Shown: piece by piece, positions 1 to 7,353 of the stretch
How the letters are laid out: each line of letters starts with the position of its first letter
Position numbering within the stretch: position 1 is the first letter of the stretch
From: CAYXDO01 sp964463485
GTDB taxonomy: Bacteria; Myxococcota; Kuafuiibacteriia; Kuafuiibacteriales; Kuafuiibacteriaceae
Length of the DNA: 64,000 nt
NCBI GenBank assembly: GCA_964463485.1
Contig: CAYXDO010000031.1
Coordinates: 1-64,000, forward strand
Direction: 5' to 3'
The notes under the pieces: generated by a model
The model's input: the letters and a program-made list of their open reading frames with translations, nothing else
What the model was told of the DNA's origin: nothing
Database searches by the model: none
Program-made: the position numbers and the translations under genes

Positions 1-1
1 C

Positions 2-178
2 CGTCATATCGACGATGGGATGAGAATCTCAGAGAGCGTGGTTCACGACAATCGTGCGCGAACTTTGGGAGAAAGAGATTATCACTTGCTCGGAGAGTGG
101 AGACTCAAACTCTACATCGACGATGTCTTGGTCGCAGACCGGTCGTTCAGCGTGGTTGCGCCGTCGCCCCCCGGATGA
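2..178 (+). CDS. C-terminal end of an unrecognised protein (partial)
   Basis: Fifty-eight codons are open from the window edge to a TGA at 176-178, with no start inside the window. The translation ends in an alternating pattern (GEWRLKLYIDDVLVADRSF, then SVVAP) that resembles the last strands of a beta-sandwich, a common way for secreted or periplasmic proteins of this group to end. The start and most of the protein lie outside the window, so no function can be assigned. The reading frame is supported mainly by the protein-like residue pattern. Confidence 0.55.
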   Translation, partial: RHIDDGMRISESVVHDNRARTLGERDYHLLGEWRLKLYIDDVLVADRSFSVVAPSPPG

Positions 179-246
179 GCCGGCAGGTTCGAGCACAGTC
201 GGCCGATTTTCGAGTTCGCCTGCGCGAGTCGGAGTATAGTGCGCGG

Positions 247-639
247 ATGGCGTTTTTGGACACCGCCGAAACCTGCAACGTCTGCGGAGGTGATGGCCGC
301 ATCAGCAGCGCCCTTGGCAGCACGAAGTCGTGCCCGGCGTGCCACGGCTCGGGGCGGCGCTCCGAAGACAGCGGAATGCGTGACGTCACGAAGACGAAGC
401 CATCGCACTTTGCAAAGCCGGCCGCGAGCGGAGCCAAGCCCGCCGAAAACGCGCGCCCAACCGCACCGAGGACCGTCGAGGGCATGCAGCTGGGCCGAGA
501 GGTGAAGGAGAGCAAAACGATCTCCGACGCGACCAAGAACCGCCTGACTCTGGAAATCATCGACTACGAAATCAGTCACGGCCACTGCACCAAGACGTTC
601 TCGAAGAAGATCCGCAAACAACTGCGTCTCACCGAGTGA
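247..639 (+). CDS. Small DnaJ-type zinc-finger protein
   Basis: A 130-residue protein. Near its N-terminus are two CxxCxGxG-type motifs (CNVCGGDG at about residues 10-17 and CPACHGSG at about 29-36), the half-pair that builds one zinc site in the DnaJ cysteine-rich domain. No J domain or substrate-binding domain is present, so it is not DnaJ itself. A low-complexity Ala/Pro/Lys linker leads to a basic C-terminal segment. I chose the ATG at 247 because the 50 codons upstream in the same frame overlap the preceding gene and look non-coding. Zinc binding is a good inference, while partner and role are unknown. The methyltransferase gene follows after 19 bp. Confidence 0.7.
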   Translation: MAFLDTAETCNVCGGDGRISSALGSTKSCPACHGSGRRSEDSGMRDVTKTKPSHFAKPAASGAKPAENARPTAPRTVEGMQLGREVKESKTISDATKNRLTLEIIDYEISHGHCTKTFSKKIRKQLRLTE

Positions 640-658
640 CCTCGCAGGAAGTCGCCTC

Positions 659-1339
659 GTGAGATTGCCAAATCCAGCTCGAAGAGCGTACCGAAAGGTC
701 CTCGCCGCCCGTCGGGATCTCATCGACCTTCCCAATACTCGTAGGGTCGTCCTCGAGCACGTCGGAGCCACGCCCATCGTCGTGATTCCAGGCGTGCTCA
801 ACCCAAAGCGCACGCGGACAGGAGCGCTGTTGGCCGAGTGGCTCGACGAGACCCTCGTGCCTCGGGGATCGCAAGTGCTCGACCTCGGCACCGGCTCTGG
901 GATCGGAGCCGTCTTCGCCGCACGCTTCGCTTCCCATGTCGTGGCCTCCGACATCAACCCAACGGCCGTTCGCAACACGCGCGTGAATGTGCTCTTGCAC
1001 TCGCTCGAGGCCAAGGTCGAAGTTCGACTTGGAGACCTGTTCGAGCCGGTACCGAACCTGAAATTCGACGTCGTCCTCTTCAACCCTCCCTATTTGGTGG
1101 GTACGCCAAAGGATTTGACGGATCTCGCGTGGAGGTCGACCGACGTACTCGCCCGCTTTGCGTCGGGGCTCCCGAATCACCTGAGAGACGGAGGTCACGC
1201 GCTGGTCGTGTGGTCGTCCGACGCGGACGAGGATGCGCTCCTCGGACCCCTGTCCAAGTCCGATCTGACCTTCGAGGTCGTTCGCGAGCGAGATCTCATC
1301 AACGAGGTCGTGAAGGTTTGGCGAATTCGACGCGCCTGA
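659..1339 (+). CDS. HemK/PrmC-like class I SAM methyltransferase
   Basis: A 226-residue class I S-adenosylmethionine-dependent methyltransferase. The SAM-binding glycine loop is seen as VLDLGTGSGIGA (about residues 73-84), followed by the acidic SDIN at the end of strand 2 and the catalytic NPPY at 142-145. NPPY is typical of enzymes that methylate a planar nitrogen in glutamine, adenine or guanine (PrmC/HemK, RsmC and N6-adenine families). The N-terminal PrmC helical domain is short, so the substrate cannot be named. The start is GTG at 659, with AGGAAG a few bases upstream. It lies 15 bp before the GT4 gene and is probably co-transcribed with it. Confidence 0.8.
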   Translation: MRLPNPARRAYRKVLAARRDLIDLPNTRRVVLEHVGATPIVVIPGVLNPKRTRTGALLAEWLDETLVPRGSQVLDLGTGSGIGAVFAARFASHVVASDINPTAVRNTRVNVLLHSLEAKVEVRLGDLFEPVPNLKFDVVLFNPPYLVGTPKDLTDLAWRSTDVLARFASGLPNHLRDGGHALVVWSSDADEDALLGPLSKSDLTFEVVRERDLINEVVKVWRIRRA

Positions 1340-1354
1340 GCTTTGCCTGGCTTC

Positions 1355-2449
1355 ATGAGAGTTGCCTGGATCGTCCCCGGAGGAGTGGGACCTGACCCGA
1401 GAGCTCCGGGCATGCCGGTGATTCGCTGGATCTCCGAAGAGCTCGCAGAGCGTTGCCCATTGTTCGTATACGGCCTCTTCGACTCACCCCGCCGCACTCA
1501 CCGCTTCGGAACCGCGACCGTGCGACAACTCGGACGCTCCGGGACGGCAACCGCGCTCGCCTCGGTGCTGCGAGCGCTCCAGCGCGACGGTCCATTCGAC
1601 GTCGTCCATGGGTTCTGGGCGACTACCCCAGGGCTGGTCGCAGCCCTTGCCGCATGGAAGACCGGTGCGCTGAGCGTCATCACCCTCGCCGGCGGAGAGC
1701 TCACGCGAATCGACGACATCGGCTACGGCGAGCAACGGCGCGTGCGCTCGCGTGCAAAAGTGAGTCTATCACTCGCGCTTGCCGACGCAGTCACCGCGGC
1801 CACACCGGCGCTGCAAAGAACCGCGCGCGCCTTTGGAGTCAGCGCGGAGCTGATCCCGCTCGGCGCTCGAAGGTTTCCGACCCCGCGCGTCGACCGATTC
1901 CCGGAACCCAGCCTCCTCGCAGTGGGAAGCCTCAACCGCGTCAAGGATCATCGAACTCTCTTGTGCGCGACGAGGCTGATTCGGTCCGAGATTCCAGAGC
2001 TGAGGCTCGACATCGTGGGCGAAGATACTCTGGGTGGAGAGACTCAACGCTCCGCCCTCGAGCTAGGGCTCGGAGACTGCGTTCGCTTTCGAGGGCACGT
2101 CCCCCCCGACGAGCTGCAAAGTTACTACGCGCGCGCCGATCTCCTGGTGCACACGTCGAGGCACGAAGCCGGCCCGCTCGTGGTCCTGGAGGCGGCGCAA
2201 CACGGCGTACCCACCGTCGGCTCGAGCGTAGGACACATCGAGGAGTGGTCCCCGCACGCCGCGCTCGCGGTACCCAACTCGGATCCTCCCGCCCTGGCCA
2301 ACGCGATCCTCGCGTTGCTACGAGATCCAGAGCGACGCGCCAAGCTGGGTGAGTCCGCGCGGCGAATCGCTCGAGCGCAAGACGCTGCCTTCAGCGCTCG
2401 AGCGTTCGAATCGCTTTATGAAGAGCTGCAAAGAAGACGTCGCACCTAG
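1355..2449 (+). CDS. Glycosyltransferase family 4
   Basis: A 364-residue GT-B fold retaining glycosyltransferase. The C-terminal half carries the nucleotide-sugar site: LLAVGSLNRVKDH starts the donor-binding domain, and the E-x7-E motif is EAGPLVVLE followed by AAQHGVP. The N-terminal half starts MRVAWIVPGG, as usual for GT4. I chose the ATG at 1355 over the TTG at 1343 because the first beta strand begins directly after it. The protein is cytosolic or membrane-associated and would add a sugar to a surface glycan or glycolipid. Donor and acceptor are not visible in the sequence. It lies close behind the methyltransferase gene on the same strand. Confidence 0.88.
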   Translation: MRVAWIVPGGVGPDPRAPGMPVIRWISEELAERCPLFVYGLFDSPRRTHRFGTATVRQLGRSGTATALASVLRALQRDGPFDVVHGFWATTPGLVAALAAWKTGALSVITLAGGELTRIDDIGYGEQRRVRSRAKVSLSLALADAVTAATPALQRTARAFGVSAELIPLGARRFPTPRVDRFPEPSLLAVGSLNRVKDHRTLLCATRLIRSEIPELRLDIVGEDTLGGETQRSALELGLGDCVRFRGHVPPDELQSYYARADLLVHTSRHEAGPLVVLEAAQHGVPTVGSSVGHIEEWSPHAALAVPNSDPPALANAILALLRDPERRAKLGESARRIARAQDAAFSARAFESLYEELQRRRRT

Positions 2450-2517
2450 CGGGTCGCGGAAAAGCTACGAAACTCGAGGGCGTCGCGGCAGCCGAAATCG
2501 ACTTTTTCAGCGACCTG

Positions 2518-2922
2518 CTAGGATCGTTTGGGAGCGTATTTCAGTCGCAACACCACCGCGGCGATGAAGAAGCCCACGACGGCCGTCACGAGCGGGTTCG
2601 AGAAGTAGTCCCCTGAGTAGCCAAGTCGGTGGATCGCGAAGGCCGAGAGTCCCCCGATCGTCGACCCGACCGTCAGTCCCAAGAACGCCGTCCCGAGCGG
2701 TACGTAACGAAGCAAGAGCCACCCGGTGATCGGCGCGAGCACTGCCCCGAGCGGTGCTCCGAAGGTGAATCCAGCCCGCAAGACCGTGCCCAAACCAAAC
2801 GCGTTCGACTCGAACGAGTCGATGACCTCGAACGCGATCATGAAAGCGATCGCTCCAAACACGGCCCCGGCGACGGAGAGCCCGAGGGTGACGAGGAGAA
2901 TTCGGCGTGCTCGCGGGCTCAT
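2518..2922 (-). CDS. Small integral membrane protein, function unknown
   Basis: A 134-residue hydrophobic protein with about four predicted membrane helices: residues 8-30 (begins LLVTLGLSVAGAVFGAIAF), 44-68, 72-92 and 105-125. It has a basic N-terminus (MSPRARR) and a basic C-terminal tail (RLKYAPKRS), which suggests cytoplasmic ends. Glycine-rich helices and no charged catalytic residues are seen. I do not recognise the family. It is separated from the downstream GT4 gene by a convergent gap of about 68 bp and follows the FadL-like gene on the minus strand at a distance of 56 bp. Confidence 0.65.
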   Translation of the reverse strand: MSPRARRILLVTLGLSVAGAVFGAIAFMIAFEVIDSFESNAFGLGTVLRAGFTFGAPLGAVLAPITGWLLLRYVPLGTAFLGLTVGSTIGGLSAFAIHRLGYSGDYFSNPLVTAVVGFFIAAVVLRLKYAPKRS

Positions 2923-2978
2923 GACTCCATCATCCGCGCGCTCAGGGTCGTTCGTCCAGTGGCTGCGCGATCACTTCG

Positions 2979-4520
2979 TCAGAAGAACGCCTCGACCTCG
3001 AGCGTCGGGATGTGAGACTCCCCGGTGATCCGCACGTTCGTCGGCGGGGACGTCTGGCTGGTAGTGACGTCCCGGTCGAGATATTTCGTGTACATATAAG
3101 ATGCGCCGAGCCTCCAGCCTTTCCAGAGCTCGCTCCGAAGGCCCACCGAGAACGAGAGCTGGTCGAGCGAGGGGTTGTCGATCGAGAATGTCTCGTCGGG
3201 GACGGGCGACTTGTCGAACGAGACGCCCCCCATGAGTTCGAGGGAGCTCCGCTCTTCGAGCGGGGCGACCAAGAACCCGGCGTTGAGCTGGTAGCTGTTC
3301 GAATAGTTCTTGTCGCTCGAGAGGGACTCCTCGGTGATGGCCTCCGATCCAGGCTCGTCGCCGTAGGTGGGCCGCCGTACTTGGCGTTTGAAGATCGTGT
3401 AGAGCCACAGCCGAAGGTCCACACCAAGCTGCAGCCAGGGGGCGACCTCGACGTTGGACCCGATCGCGAACGCCGGCGGGATGGGCATCTCGACCTCGAG
3501 GCCAGTCGGAAGCTTGATGTCCAAGTCTCCGACGATCTGCCGCAGCTCGGCGGGAGAGGTCGGGGACGTGCCATTGTTCACCGAGCCAACTCCGCGAAGC
3601 TCGACGTCTCCAGAGAAGGTCGCGGCTGTGAAGCCCTGGTAGCTGGCTCCGAAACTCAGCCAGTCCGTGGGTGTGAAGAGCGCCCCCAAACACCAGCCAA
3701 ACCCATGGTCGGTGCCCACGTAGTCGATGCGCAAATCTCCAATCGCGATCTGAGCGAGCCCGGCTTCCACGTCCGGCATCCCTCCGGCCGGAGTCAAAAC
3801 GTCGATCGTCGAAAACTTCTGAGCATAACCTAGCCGCATGTAATTGTAAGACACGTTGGCTCCGACCGAAATCACGTCGTTGAGTCGCCACCCAGCGCCC
3901 GCCGTCACCGCGCCGATCACGAAGAGTCCGTCGATGATGTAATAAGCCGTCGGCGAGGTGTCCGAAAACGTGGCCCCGTAGGCGCCGGGTGCATACGCGG
4001 CCAAGGAAAAGACGACCTGAGGCAGCTCGAGCATCGAAAGGTCACGACTGGCTCCGATGTAGGGCAGGACTCCGATCGCACTCTCTGGGCTGAGGTTGTC
4101 CACATAGTACCCATCCGTCCCGATGCCGACCCGACAGGGAGGTTCACTCGGCTGCCCGCACCGTGGAGCGTTGACTTCGGGGAACCGAATCGGATCGAGC
4201 GCCTGAAGCTTGGCCTCGTTGCCGAGCAGCGTGACGCCGTTGGAGATGTGAACTCGAGTGCCGAGCTGGTCGGCCAACCCTGCTGGGTTGTGAAAGAGGG
4301 CCGTCGTGTCGTCGGGCGCCGCGACGGTGGTGCCCATGCTGGTTCGTTTGACTCCCAAGATCGTGATGTGGAACCCGCCCGCCTCGGCCACGTTCGGAGA
4401 CAACAGGCTGAGGACAATCAACGCGGGGGCCAACACGGCGGAACGCGGGAGCTTCCGGCCAAGACGGAATCGGAGGGAGCTCGAGCAGGCCGCGGGTGAC
4501 CCGCTTGTTCGACTTGCCAC
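2979..4520 (-). CDS. FadL/OmpP1-like outer-membrane beta-barrel transporter
   Basis: About 513 residues. After a signal peptide ending NVAEA the mature protein begins GGFHITILGVKR and soon shows ALFHNPAGLADQ, the NPAG signature near the N-terminus of FadL/TodX-type porins that take up hydrophobic compounds. The rest has the alternating aromatic/glycine strands of a beta-barrel (for example SVGANVSYNYMRLGY, then LSFGASYQGF) and ends in a terminal Phe (EVEAFF), as outer-membrane proteins do. The frame is open further upstream to 4691, but that stretch overlaps the divergent radical SAM gene. I therefore prefer the GTG at 4520, though the start is uncertain. The substrate is inferred to be hydrophobic. 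Confidence 0.82.
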   Translation of the reverse strand: MASRTSGSPAACSSSLRFRLGRKLPRSAVLAPALIVLSLLSPNVAEAGGFHITILGVKRTSMGTTVAAPDDTTALFHNPAGLADQLGTRVHISNGVTLLGNEAKLQALDPIRFPEVNAPRCGQPSEPPCRVGIGTDGYYVDNLSPESAIGVLPYIGASRDLSMLELPQVVFSLAAYAPGAYGATFSDTSPTAYYIIDGLFVIGAVTAGAGWRLNDVISVGANVSYNYMRLGYAQKFSTIDVLTPAGGMPDVEAGLAQIAIGDLRIDYVGTDHGFGWCLGALFTPTDWLSFGASYQGFTAATFSGDVELRGVGSVNNGTSPTSPAELRQIVGDLDIKLPTGLEVEMPIPPAFAIGSNVEVAPWLQLGVDLRLWLYTIFKRQVRRPTYGDEPGSEAITEESLSSDKNYSNSYQLNAGFLVAPLEERSSLELMGGVSFDKSPVPDETFSIDNPSLDQLSFSVGLRSELWKGWRLGASYMYTKYLDRDVTTSQTSPPTNVRITGESHIPTLEVEAFF

Positions 4521-4638
4521 GCCGACACCGTATCCCAGGGTTGCGAGGAAGCGAAGCGTCCGCGGCTCGCACGGCATCCGGGCATGCGAGCCGACGACCG
4601 TTGACAGACTCCCACGCGCCAAACACGCTCGGCGGTCC

Positions 4639-6141
4639 GTGCCTGTCCGCGTCCTCCTCATCCACACGCGCCCCTCGGCCGGCGATTGCACGGTGCCCTA
4701 CTCCGTCCTAACAGTCGCCGCACCGCTCGTCGAAAGGGGGCACCACGTCACCATCCTCGATGAGTATGCGACTCCCGGCTTCGTGAACGAGTGCCTGCGG
4801 ATCGCCAGGGACGCCGACGTCGTCGGGATCTCCTGCTTCACCGGGATCCAGATCGACTCCGCCGTTCGTGTGGCGCAGGCCCTACGCACTCAAAGGCCCG
4901 AGCTGCTCATCATCTGGGGTGGGTACCATCCTTCCCTGTACCCCGAAGTCACCGCGAGAAGCCCCTTGGTGGACGGCGTGATCACCGGTCAGGGCGAGTG
5001 GGCCTTTCTCGGTTTGGTCGAAGCCATCGCGCGCGGTGAAGATCCGCTCGAGACGCCAGGCCTCGTACGCCTGCGCGAAGGCAAGGTCGTTCACAACCCA
5101 CACGGGCCCAAGTTCACCAACATGGAAGACTTTCCGGCCTATCCCTTCGACCTGGTGCCTCTCCGTAGTTTTTTGATCGATAGCCTTTCACCCAAGAGCA
5201 TCTCGTATCACTCGAGCATCGGGTGCCCCTTTCGCTGCAACTTTTGTACGGTGACCCAGATCTACGAGCGGCGCTGGAGCGGTTTGAGCTCCAACCGAGT
5301 CGTCGCCGACATGAAACGTCTCATTCAAGCCACCGGAGCGACCTCGGTCGAGCTCTACGACAACAACTTCTTCGTGTCAGACGAACGTACGCGAGCGATC
5401 GCACAGGGTCTGATCGACCAGCGAGTGGGTACGATTTGGAGCGGCGAGGCGCGCCCGGACAAGATTGCGTCGTACGATCGCGAGACCATGCAGCTGCTCG
5501 TGAGGAGCGGCCTTCGTTGGGTCTTCATCGGGGCGGAGAGCGGTCATGATGAGGTCCTGTCCATGATGGAGCGCGACCACACCGCGAGTGACATCGTCTC
5601 GGCCGCGGAGCAGCTAGCGCGCCACAACATCGACGTGACGTTTTCATTCAACCTCGGCTACCCGGGCGAACCGGCCGACAACTTCGAAGTCACCGAACGA
5701 CTCTGCCGAGAGCTCATCCGTATCAATCCGCGCACCGAGCTCATGGTGTACATCACGACGGCCTACGAGAGCACGCCGGCTTTCCACCGCGTGGAAGGCG
5801 AAGCCAAGCAATCGGTGGCGACACGAACCCTCGAGACTTGGATCCACCTGGACCAACGAAGCGGCGACGACAAACCATGGCTCTCGCCCGACTACGCGCG
5901 GCGACTTTGGAACTTCCAGATGGAGACGTTCTTCGCGACCAGCTTCCTCCATCGTGTGCGGCTGAAGCGACGCCACCCGTACAACCCGTTCCTCCGCGCG
6001 CTCACCAGGGCCGCGAACCTCCACTTTCAGTTGGGCTACCACGACTCGATCCTCGATCTCCGCGCCCTGAACAGGCTGTTCAAGGTCTCGTCGCGCATCG
6101 ATCCGAGACGCACGATCGACTCTTGGACCGGCCGTAGCTGA
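4639..6141 (+). CDS. Cobalamin-binding domain radical SAM enzyme
   Basis: A 500-residue class B-like radical SAM protein. Residues 1-130 form a B12-binding Rossmann-like domain (VRVLLIHTRPS at the start, VVGISCFTG, IIWGGYHPSLYP). The radical SAM core follows, with CPFRCNFC at residues 196-203 supplying the CxxxCxxC that binds the 4Fe-4S cluster. The C-terminal 130 residues are a helical extension. Such enzymes carry out methylations or rearrangements on unreactive carbons in lipids, pigments and natural products. I chose the GTG at 4639 because the first beta strand starts there. The stop overlaps the next gene's ATG by 1 bp, so it is coupled to a glycosyltransferase, which fits modification of a glycosylated lipid or metabolite. 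Confidence 0.88.
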   Translation: MPVRVLLIHTRPSAGDCTVPYSVLTVAAPLVERGHHVTILDEYATPGFVNECLRIARDADVVGISCFTGIQIDSAVRVAQALRTQRPELLIIWGGYHPSLYPEVTARSPLVDGVITGQGEWAFLGLVEAIARGEDPLETPGLVRLREGKVVHNPHGPKFTNMEDFPAYPFDLVPLRSFLIDSLSPKSISYHSSIGCPFRCNFCTVTQIYERRWSGLSSNRVVADMKRLIQATGATSVELYDNNFFVSDERTRAIAQGLIDQRVGTIWSGEARPDKIASYDRETMQLLVRSGLRWVFIGAESGHDEVLSMMERDHTASDIVSAAEQLARHNIDVTFSFNLGYPGEPADNFEVTERLCRELIRINPRTELMVYITTAYESTPAFHRVEGEAKQSVATRTLETWIHLDQRSGDDKPWLSPDYARRLWNFQMETFFATSFLHRVRLKRRHPYNPFLRALTRAANLHFQLGYHDSILDLRALNRLFKVSSRIDPRRTIDSWTGRS

Positions 6142-7268
6142 TGACAGGACGCGGGGGCCTTCGGATCGTACACACCGTCTTTCCGCGGGTGGCTCCTTTC
6201 GCGTCCGTACGTGAGCTCGGGAAGCTCCACCCCCATCTCGCGCATCTGCTTGTTGCTCTAAGAAAGCATGCGGCCCACACGGCTTGGGTCGCGCCGAGCG
6301 ATCGGGATGTGTCGGAGGACGACGAAGGGATCTCGATCCGACTCGTTGGAGCTCCAAGGAATAGTCGTCGCGTTCGCGCGCTTTGGCCGTGGGTTCGGGC
6401 GATCGTGGCCGAGCGGCCTGACGTGGTGCACGTTCACGGGCTGAACTCACCGTGGGCGCTCCTGGCGATTTCGGCGGCGGCGGATCGGGTCGGAGCGCGG
6501 GTCATCGTCGAGGATCACGGGAGCGCGGCTCCGCGGAGCGAGCTGCGGCGGCGAGCCTGGCGCAGTGCGCTCGCGCGTGCGAAGGCCGTTATTTTTGGGG
6601 ACCGAAGCCGCGGCGGAGAGTGGATCGCGTCCGGTGTGTTGCGGGCGGAACAGCTTCGGACGCTCTTCACGGGATCGTCGGCGTTCACGGTCGGGTCCGT
6701 CGAGGATCGCGAGCGGAGCAGGGCCGCGACCGCCATTCGCGGCGCGCCCGCGATCGGGTTCGTGGGGCACCTCGACTTCAACAAGGACCCCATCACCGCG
6801 CTCGCCGGATTTGCGCGGTTCGCCGTCGGACGCCGAGAGGCTCGGTTGTTTCTTCGCTACGGGCGCAATGACTTGCTCGAACCTTGTCGAACGCTCGTGA
6901 ACAAGACGGCAAGCCTCTCTGAGCGAGTTCACTTCCTGGGTTCGGCCCCTCACGCCGAGATGGAGTCGTTCTTTCGCGCGGTCGACGTCTTGATCTCGAC
7001 GAGCCATCGAGAGGCGTACGGCTATGTCGCAGCGGAGGCCCTCTCGTCAGGCGCGGCGCTGGCACTCTCCGATCTCCCTAGCCATCGCCTCCTCGCGGGT
7101 CCGAACGCGACCTACTTTCGACCGGCAGACCCCGAAGCGGCAGCGGCTGCGCTCGAGGGCTTGGTCCATCACCTTGCCAGCGAAGACCGAGAGCGTCGGG
7201 GGAGGTGGTTCGGCGAGCACCGCTCGTACGCCCGAGTCGCGGAGCAACTGCTCGGAATTTACGGCTAA
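6141..7268 (+). CDS. Glycosyltransferase family 4
   Basis: A 375-residue GT-B glycosyltransferase. The N-terminal domain starts RIVHTVFPRV and contains DVVHVHGLNSPWA. The C-terminal donor-binding domain starts at about residue 205 (IGFVGHLDFNKDP) and carries the E-x7-E motif as EAYGYVAAE followed by ALSSG. The ATG overlaps the stop of the radical SAM gene by one base, indicating translational coupling and a shared pathway. It differs clearly in sequence from the GT4 gene at 1355, so the two are not a recent duplication. Donor and acceptor are unknown. Confidence 0.87.
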   Translation: MTGRGGLRIVHTVFPRVAPFASVRELGKLHPHLAHLLVALRKHAAHTAWVAPSDRDVSEDDEGISIRLVGAPRNSRRVRALWPWVRAIVAERPDVVHVHGLNSPWALLAISAAADRVGARVIVEDHGSAAPRSELRRRAWRSALARAKAVIFGDRSRGGEWIASGVLRAEQLRTLFTGSSAFTVGSVEDRERSRAATAIRGAPAIGFVGHLDFNKDPITALAGFARFAVGRREARLFLRYGRNDLLEPCRTLVNKTASLSERVHFLGSAPHAEMESFFRAVDVLISTSHREAYGYVAAEALSSGAALALSDLPSHRLLAGPNATYFRPADPEAAAAALEGLVHHLASEDRERRGRWFGEHRSYARVAEQLLGIYG

Positions 7269-7353
7269 ACGGGATCGCCGCGGTTGGCTTTGGGGAGCCC
7301 CGTGCGCGAGGGGCTTGCTCGAGGCCGAGTCCCCCCCTACGATGTAGAAAGCG

